Shown here: positions 21,651 through 25,779 of the stretch, piece after piece
Layout: each line of letters opens with the position of its first letter
Position numbering within the stretch: position 1 is the stretch's first letter
From: JBGAQP01 sp044220635
Lineage (GTDB): Bacteria; Pseudomonadota; Gammaproteobacteria; Burkholderiales; Usitatibacteraceae
Direction of reading: 5' to 3'
DNA length: 25,779 bases
Assembly (NCBI GenBank): GCA_044220635.1
Contig: JBGAQP010000036.1
Span: forward strand, 1 to 25,779
Position numbers and translations under genes: made by a program
The notes under the pieces: generated by a model
Database searches by the model: none
The model's input: the letters and a program-made list of their open reading frames with translations, nothing else
What the model was told of the DNA's origin: nothing

Positions 21651-23326
21651 GCGCGCCGCGCAGCGGCGGACGCGTCCTCGTCGACCAGCTGCGCCTGCAC
21701 GGCGCCGAGCTCGCCTTCTGCGTGCCCGGCGAGAGCTACCTCCCGGTGCTCGACGCCCTCCACGACCAGCGCGAGGCGATCCGGCTCGTCACCTGCCGCC
21801 ACGAGGCGGGCGCGGCGAACATGGCCGAGGCCTACGGCAAGCTCTCCGGGCGGCCCGGCCTGTGCCTCGTGACGCGCGGCCCCGGCGCCGCGCACGCGGC
21901 GGTGGGCGTGCACACCGCGTTCCAGGACTCCACGCCCATGATCCTGCTGGTGGGCGACGTGGGCTCGGGGTTCCGCGACCGCGAGGCCTTCCAGGAAGTC
22001 GATTTCGCGGCGATGTTCGCCCCGCTCGCCAAGTGGGCGGCGCGCATCGACCGCGCCGAGCGCATCCCCGAGTACCTGGCCCGCGCCTTCACGGTGGCGA
22101 TGTCGGGGCGGCGCGGCCCCGTGGTGCTGGCGCTGCCCGAGGACGTGCTCGCCGAGGAAGTCGCGGTCGCCGACGCCCGGCCCTACGCGCCGGCGTACGC
22201 CGAGCCCGGCGCCACGGAGCTCGAGCGGCTGCGCCAGAGGCTCTCGGAGGCGAAGCGCCCGCTCGCCATCCTCGGCGGCCACGGCTGGTCCCGGGAGGCC
22301 TGCGCGGACTTCCGGGCCTTCGCCGAGGCGAACCGCCTGCCGGTCGCCTGCGCCTTCCGCTTCCAGGACCTCTTCGACAACCGCCACGCGCACTACGTCG
22401 GCGACGTGGGCATCGCGATCAACCCGATCCTCGCCGAGCGCGTGCGGACCGCCGACCTGCTGCTCGTGCTCGGCGCGCGCCTGGGCGAGATGACGACGAG
22501 CGGCTACACGCTGCTCGCCTCCCCGGTGCCGCGCCAGGGCCTCGTGCACGTCCATCCCTGCGCCGAGGAGCTCGGGCGCGTCTACCAGGCGGAGCTGCCG
22601 ATCCTCGCCTCGATGCGGCGCATGGCGCGCTCTCTCGCCGCCATGGCGCCCGTGGACTCCTCCGCGTGGGCCGCGTCGGTCGCCGAGGCGCGCGCGGACT
22701 ACGTCGCGTGGACCGCGCGGCGCGAGACACCGGGCCGGCTGCAGATGTGGGACGTGGTCGACTGGCTCGACCGCCACGTGCCCGAGGACGCGATCTGGGC
22801 GAACGGCGCGGGCAATTACGCGACCTGGTTGCACCGCTTCCACCGCTACACGGGGCTGCGGACCCAGCTCGCGCCCACCTCGGGCGCCATGGGCTACTCG
22901 GTGCCCGCGGCGATCGCCGCGAAGATCGCCGAGCCCGGGCGCATGGTGCTCAGCTTCGCGGGCGACGGCTGCTTCCTCATGAGCGCGCCGGAGCTCGCCA
23001 CGGCCGTGCAGCAGGAGGCCGCGGTGATCTTCCTCGTGGTCAACAACGGCATGTACGGCACGATCCGCATGCACCAGGAGAAGCACTACCCCGGGCGCGT
23101 CATCGCGAGCGACCTCGTGAACCCGCACTTCGCCGCGCTCGCGCGCTCCTTCGGGGCCGTGGGCGAGATCGTCGAGGAGACCGCGCAGTTCGCCCCCGCC
23201 TTCGAGCGGGCCGTCGCCTCGGGCAAGCCCGCGCTGATCGAGCTCAGGATCGACCCGCAGGCGATCACGCCCACGGCGACCCTCGACGGGATCCGCGCGG
23301 CCGCCCTCGCCGCGCGCAAGGGCTGA
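21647..23326 (+). CDS. ThDP-dependent enzyme (acetolactate-synthase-like)
   Basis: A 559-residue cytoplasmic enzyme with the three-domain layout of the thiamine-diphosphate decarboxylase/synthase superfamily. The N-terminal domain has the catalytic glutamate in 'CRHEAGAANMAEAYGK' (E53). The middle domain starts near residue 190. The C-terminal cofactor motif is GDG (439-441) followed by NN (466-467), the usual spacing. Start is GTG, overlapping the previous stop by 4 bp. Relatives include acetolactate synthase, oxalyl-CoA decarboxylase and benzoylformate decarboxylase. No regulatory subunit (ilvH type) is present, so biosynthetic acetolactate synthase is unlikely. The true substrate is unknown. 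Confidence 0.9.
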   Translation: MSAPRSGGRVLVDQLRLHGAELAFCVPGESYLPVLDALHDQREAIRLVTCRHEAGAANMAEAYGKLSGRPGLCLVTRGPGAAHAAVGVHTAFQDSTPMILLVGDVGSGFRDREAFQEVDFAAMFAPLAKWAARIDRAERIPEYLARAFTVAMSGRRGPVVLALPEDVLAEEVAVADARPYAPAYAEPGATELERLRQRLSEAKRPLAILGGHGWSREACADFRAFAEANRLPVACAFRFQDLFDNRHAHYVGDVGIAINPILAERVRTADLLLVLGARLGEMTTSGYTLLASPVPRQGLVHVHPCAEELGRVYQAELPILASMRRMARSLAAMAPVDSSAWAASVAEARADYVAWTARRETPGRLQMWDVVDWLDRHVPEDAIWANGAGNYATWLHRFHRYTGLRTQLAPTSGAMGYSVPAAIAAKIAEPGRMVLSFAGDGCFLMSAPELATAVQQEAAVIFLVVNNGMYGTIRMHQEKHYPGRVIASDLVNPHFAALARSFGAVGEIVEETAQFAPAFERAVASGKPALIELRIDPQAITPTATLDGIRAAALAARKG

Positions 23327-23335
23327 GTGCGGCCC

Positions 23336-23977
23336 ATGCCCGCGAGCCTTCCCGGGGCCGACTGGTACTTCGACTTCGTCTCGCCCTATTCCTACCTGGG
23401 CTTCGCGCGGCTGGGCGAGCTCGCGGGGCTCGCGCCCATCCGCCTGCGGCCGGTGCTGTTCGCGGGGCTGCTCGGGCACTTCGGCCAGAAGGGGCCCGCG
23501 GAGATCGAGGCGAAGCGCGCGTGGACCTACCGCTCGACCACCTGGGCGGCCGCGCGCTCGGGCATCGCCTTCGCGTATCCCGCGGCCCATCCCTTCAATT
23601 CCCTCGCCTACCTGCGGCTCGCGATCGCCGCCGGCTGCGGGGAGGAGGCGGTGGGGCGGATCTTCCGCGCCCTGTGGACGACGCGGGCCGATCCCGCGGA
23701 CCCGGGGATCGTGGCCGGGCTCGCGTCGGAGCTCGGCGTCGACCCCTCGCGGCTCTCGGCGCCGGAGGTGAAGCAGGCCCTGCGCCTCGAGACCGAGCGG
23801 GCGGCCGCCCGGGGCGTCTTCGGCGTGCCCACGCTCGTGGTCGACGGGGAGGCGTTCTGGGGCGCGGACGCGATGGAATTCGTGAAGGACTACCTCGCCG
23901 ATCCCGGGATCGTGCGGACCGACGAAATGCGGCGCGTCGCGGCATTGCCCGTCGGCGCTTCGCGAAAGACGGGCTGA
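23336..23977 (+). CDS. DsbA-family 2-hydroxychromene-2-carboxylate isomerase
   Basis: A 213-residue protein of the DsbA/kappa-GST fold. The N-terminus 'WYFDFVSPYSYLGF' carries the catalytic serine (S16) used by HCCA isomerases with glutathione. The C-terminus 'GVFGVPTLVVDGEAFWGADA' with cis-proline is typical. The known reaction is in naphthalene-type degradation, but many homologues act on other substrates, and no aromatic pathway genes are nearby. ATG 23336 is chosen; GTG 23327, directly after the previous stop, is possible. It is the third gene of the operon. Confidence 0.9.
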   Translation: MPASLPGADWYFDFVSPYSYLGFARLGELAGLAPIRLRPVLFAGLLGHFGQKGPAEIEAKRAWTYRSTTWAAARSGIAFAYPAAHPFNSLAYLRLAIAAGCGEEAVGRIFRALWTTRADPADPGIVAGLASELGVDPSRLSAPEVKQALRLETERAAARGVFGVPTLVVDGEAFWGADAMEFVKDYLADPGIVRTDEMRRVAALPVGASRKTG

Positions 23978-23986
23978 GCTCCTTCC

Positions 23987-24511
23987 GTGCGTGCCCTGCG
24001 TTTCGCCGGAGTCCAACTCGAACCCCAGGTTGCCGGCCATGCGGACGAGATGTTCGCGGTGCTCTCGGACCCCGCGATCTACGAGTTCGAGAACGAGCCG
24101 CCGCCCACGCCCGAGTGGCTGCGCGAGCGCTTCCGCAAGCTCGAGTCGCGCCGCTCGCCCGACGGGCGCGAGCAGTGGCTCAACTGGGTCGTTCGCGTCG
24201 GAACCGAGGGCCTCGCGGGCTATGTCCAGGCGACGGTGCATCCCGACGGCAGCGCATCGATCGCCTACGAGCTTTCCAGCCGCTTCTGGGGCCGCGGCAT
24301 CGGGCGCCGCGCGGTCGAGGCGATGATCTCGGAGCTCGCCGCGAACTACGCCGTCCGCCGGCTCTTCGCCGTGGCGGTGCGCGACAACGCCCGCTCCCTT
24401 CGCCTCCTCGACCGCCTGGGCTTCGCGACCGCGGGCGAGGCGCTTCGTGCCGAGCGCGGCGTCGAGCCCCACGAGGCGCTCCTCGAACGCGCGATCGAGC
24501 GCGGGCCATGA
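23987..24511 (+). CDS. GNAT acetyltransferase, RimJ/RimL-like
   Basis: A 174-residue protein. 'EPQVAGHADEMFAVLSDPAI' near the N-terminus and 'IAYELSSRFWGRGIGRRAVE' (acetyl-CoA loop GRGIG) mark the RimJ/RimL type of GNAT. 'VAVRDNARSLRLLDRLGFAT' is the classic N-x-x-S-x-x-L-L-x-K/R-x-G-F region. Start is GTG 23987, 9 nt after the previous stop. Substrate unknown. Confidence 0.88.
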   Translation: MRALRFAGVQLEPQVAGHADEMFAVLSDPAIYEFENEPPPTPEWLRERFRKLESRRSPDGREQWLNWVVRVGTEGLAGYVQATVHPDGSASIAYELSSRFWGRGIGRRAVEAMISELAANYAVRRLFAVAVRDNARSLRLLDRLGFATAGEALRAERGVEPHEALLERAIERGP

Positions 24512-24559
24512 GCCGCCCCGTCGCCGAGTCCCTCCGATGCGAGGGCCTCGCGCGCACGC

Positions 24560-25651
24560 TCACCGTCCGCGCCAGGTGATCCGGTAGATCGCGTTCGCGT
24601 GGTCGTCGGAGACGAGGAGGGACCCGTCGGGCATGACCTGCAGGTCCACGGGGCGGCCCCAGGCGCTGTCGGACTCTCTGTCGAGGAAGCCCTCGGCGAA
24701 CACGCCGTGGTCGACGACCTTCCCGCCCTCGACCTTCGCCACCATCACGCGGTAGCCGCTCTTCGTCGAGCGGTTCCAGGAGCCGTGCTCGGCGATGAAG
24801 ATCCGGTCGCGGTACTCGCCCGGGAACATCGTCCCGGTGTAGAAGCGCATGCCGAGCGAGGCGACGTGCGCGCCGAAGCGCTGCGCGGGCGGGGTGAACT
24901 CGCTGCAATGGCGCGAGCCGTGGTCGGGATCGGGGGCGTCGCCGCCGTGGCACCACGGGAAGCCGAAGTGCATCCCGGCCCGGGGCGCGTGGTTGAGCTC
25001 GTCGGGCGGCTCGTCGTCGCCGAGCCGGTCGCGCCCGTTGTCGGTGAACCACAGCTCCTTCGTCCCCGGATGCCAGTCGAACCCGACGGAGTTGCGCACC
25101 CCGCGCGCGACCACCTCCATCGCCGAGCCGTCGGGCTTGAGCCGCGTGATCGACGCGTACGGATCGCCCCGCTCGCACACGTTGCACGGCGCCCCCACGG
25201 GAACGTAGAGCCAGCCGTCGGGGCCGAAGCGGATGAATTTCCAGCCGTGCAGGCGATCCGTCGGATACCGGTCGTAGACGAGGGCGGGCTTCGGCGGCGA
25301 GTCGAGGTTCGCCTCGATCGCGTCGTAGCGCCAGATCCGGCTCACCTCGGCCACGTAGAGCGCGCCGTCCTTCACCGCGACGCCGTTGGGCATGTTCAGC
25401 CCCGAGGCGAGGGTGATCACCTGCCTCGCCTTCACGCCATCGTGTCGGATCGCGTAGACCTTGCCCTCGCGGCGCGTCGAGACGAAGAGCGTGCCCTTCT
25501 CGCCGAGCGCCATCGAGCGCGCGTCCTTCACGCCCTCGGCGAAGGCCGAGATCTCGAAGCCCGGCGGGAGCTTCACGCGCTCGAGGGGAAGCCGCGCCTG
25601 GGCGGCGAAGGCGAGGGCGACGGCGGCGAGGAAGGCGGCGGCTCGGCTCAT
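24560..25651 (-). CDS. PQQ-dependent sugar dehydrogenase (sorbosone-dehydrogenase-like)
   Basis: A 363-residue exported beta-propeller protein (signal peptide ending FAAQA). Family marks are 'KLPPGFEISAFAEGVKDARS', 'GLNMPNGVAVKDGALYVAEV', 'APCNVCERGDPYASITRLKP', 'VRNSVGFDWHPGTKELWFTD', 'HFGFPWCHGGDAPDPDHGS' and 'FIAEHGSWNRSTKSGYRV'. It probably oxidises sugars or aldehydes in the periplasm with PQQ as cofactor, though many relatives are untested. No PQQ synthesis genes are seen. The ATG at 25651 lies at the position predicted for transcription start from TAGAAT upstream. Confidence 0.9.
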   Translation of the reverse strand: MSRAAAFLAAVALAFAAQARLPLERVKLPPGFEISAFAEGVKDARSMALGEKGTLFVSTRREGKVYAIRHDGVKARQVITLASGLNMPNGVAVKDGALYVAEVSRIWRYDAIEANLDSPPKPALVYDRYPTDRLHGWKFIRFGPDGWLYVPVGAPCNVCERGDPYASITRLKPDGSAMEVVARGVRNSVGFDWHPGTKELWFTDNGRDRLGDDEPPDELNHAPRAGMHFGFPWCHGGDAPDPDHGSRHCSEFTPPAQRFGAHVASLGMRFYTGTMFPGEYRDRIFIAEHGSWNRSTKSGYRVMVAKVEGGKVVDHGVFAEGFLDRESDSAWGRPVDLQVMPDGSLLVSDDHANAIYRITWRGR

Positions 25652-25657
25652 GCGCCG

Positions 25658-25663
25658 ATTCTA
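25658..25663 (-). promoter_or_regulatory. -10 box candidate for the sugar dehydrogenase gene
   Basis: On the minus strand TAGAAT (5 of 6) lies 6 bp before the start codon. Transcription would begin at or next to the ATG, giving a leaderless mRNA, unless the gene is read from upstream. Confidence 0.3.
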
Positions 25664-25671
25664 CGTCGGGC

Positions 25672-25779
25672 TCAGGAGGCGACCGCGCGCAGCTCCGAGG
25701 CGGGGACGGCGACTCGCACGGGCGTGCCCGCGGGCCTGGGGAGGCTCCCGCGCGCGTGCGGGATGGCGGCGATCAGGCT
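25672..25779 (-). CDS. C-terminal end of an unknown protein (partial)
   Basis: Thirty-five codons and a TGA enter from the right edge in one open frame, ending 20 nt before the sugar dehydrogenase gene. The translated end contains 'RPAGTPVRVAVPASELRAVA'. The G-T-x-V-R-V-x-V-P-x-x-x-L pattern resembles the end of a TOBE/MOP-type domain of ABC ATPases or molybdate proteins, but the piece is too short to assign. Confidence 0.4.
   Translation of the reverse strand, partial: SLIAAIPHARGSLPRPAGTPVRVAVPASELRAVAS

Noticed and set aside
21629..24472. 947-codon minus-strand open frame
   Set aside because: Antisense to the ThDP enzyme, isomerase and GNAT genes; Arg/Gly/His-rich without motifs. High GC content leaves few stops.
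24508..24579. 23-codon open frame starting in the ATGA overlap with the RimJ-like gene stop
   Set aside because: Too short, no recognisable content, and it overlaps the end of the convergent sugar dehydrogenase gene. It may be a remnant but cannot be supported.
9967..25663. TAGAAT as a special shared regulatory motif (eno, GumN-like, sugar dehydrogenase)
   Set aside because: It is simply a good -10 box one base from TATAAT; recurrence across unrelated genes fits ordinary sigma-70 promoters.

Overview
This is a very GC-rich, densely packed bacterial window. The gene content points to a betaproteobacterium, probably Burkholderiales, Rhodocyclales or an uncultured relative. Pointers are a Bug-family (tripartite tricarboxylate type) binding protein, a DUF6502-like gene next to a DUF5666 lipoprotein, the eno-ftsB pair, a PXPV-repeat protein and a GreB with an acidic N-terminal extension. 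The lineage is inferred from gene families; no rRNA or tRNA gene was found. I see no CRISPR array, insertion sequence or integrase.

Region 1 (1-5108) is a redox module. On the minus strand it has a membrane cytochrome b / ferric-reductase-like protein, a secreted 24-heme cytochrome c, and a second secreted cytochrome c with at least 11 hemes that runs off the left edge. Divergent from these, on the plus strand, is a membrane-anchored ferredoxin-FAD/NAD(P) oxidoreductase. Together they look like an electron path from the cytoplasm or quinone pool to long heme wires in the periplasm or outside the cell.

Region 2 (5113-7820) is a two-gene minus-strand operon: a DUF6502-like protein with a helix-turn-helix-like segment, then a lipoprotein of eight DUF5666-like repeats. 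The main discovery of this reading is a 17-bp palindrome with consensus GCGGGAAATAATCCCGC. It occurs three times, in three intergenic regions: before the 11-heme cytochrome, in the cytochrome b / flavoprotein divergent gap, and before the DUF6502 gene. In two of the three it overlaps a credible sigma-70 promoter. This suggests one regulon, with the DUF6502 protein as the nearest candidate regulator.

Region 3 (7974-13566) holds a small secreted protein, an S41 peptidase coupled to a tiny secreted protein that shares its signal-region motif, enolase, FtsB, a GNAT acetyltransferase, an orphan Bug binding protein and a PXPV-repeat protein with its own terminator.

Region 4 (13632-17211) holds a divergent EamA exporter / MarC protein pair, GreB, and a TetR regulator divergent from a class II aldolase/adducin-like protein, with a perfect operator between them. 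TetR and GreB genes overlap tail to tail by 110 bp.

Region 5 (17216-20604) is a phnD-phnC-phnE-phnE ABC importer operon without visible phosphonate-degrading genes. Region 6 (20739-24511) is a tight operon of a TraB/GumN protein, a ThDP-dependent enzyme, a DsbA-like HCCA isomerase and a GNAT protein. The right end carries a PQQ-type sugar (sorbosone) dehydrogenase and the last 35 codons of another minus-strand gene.
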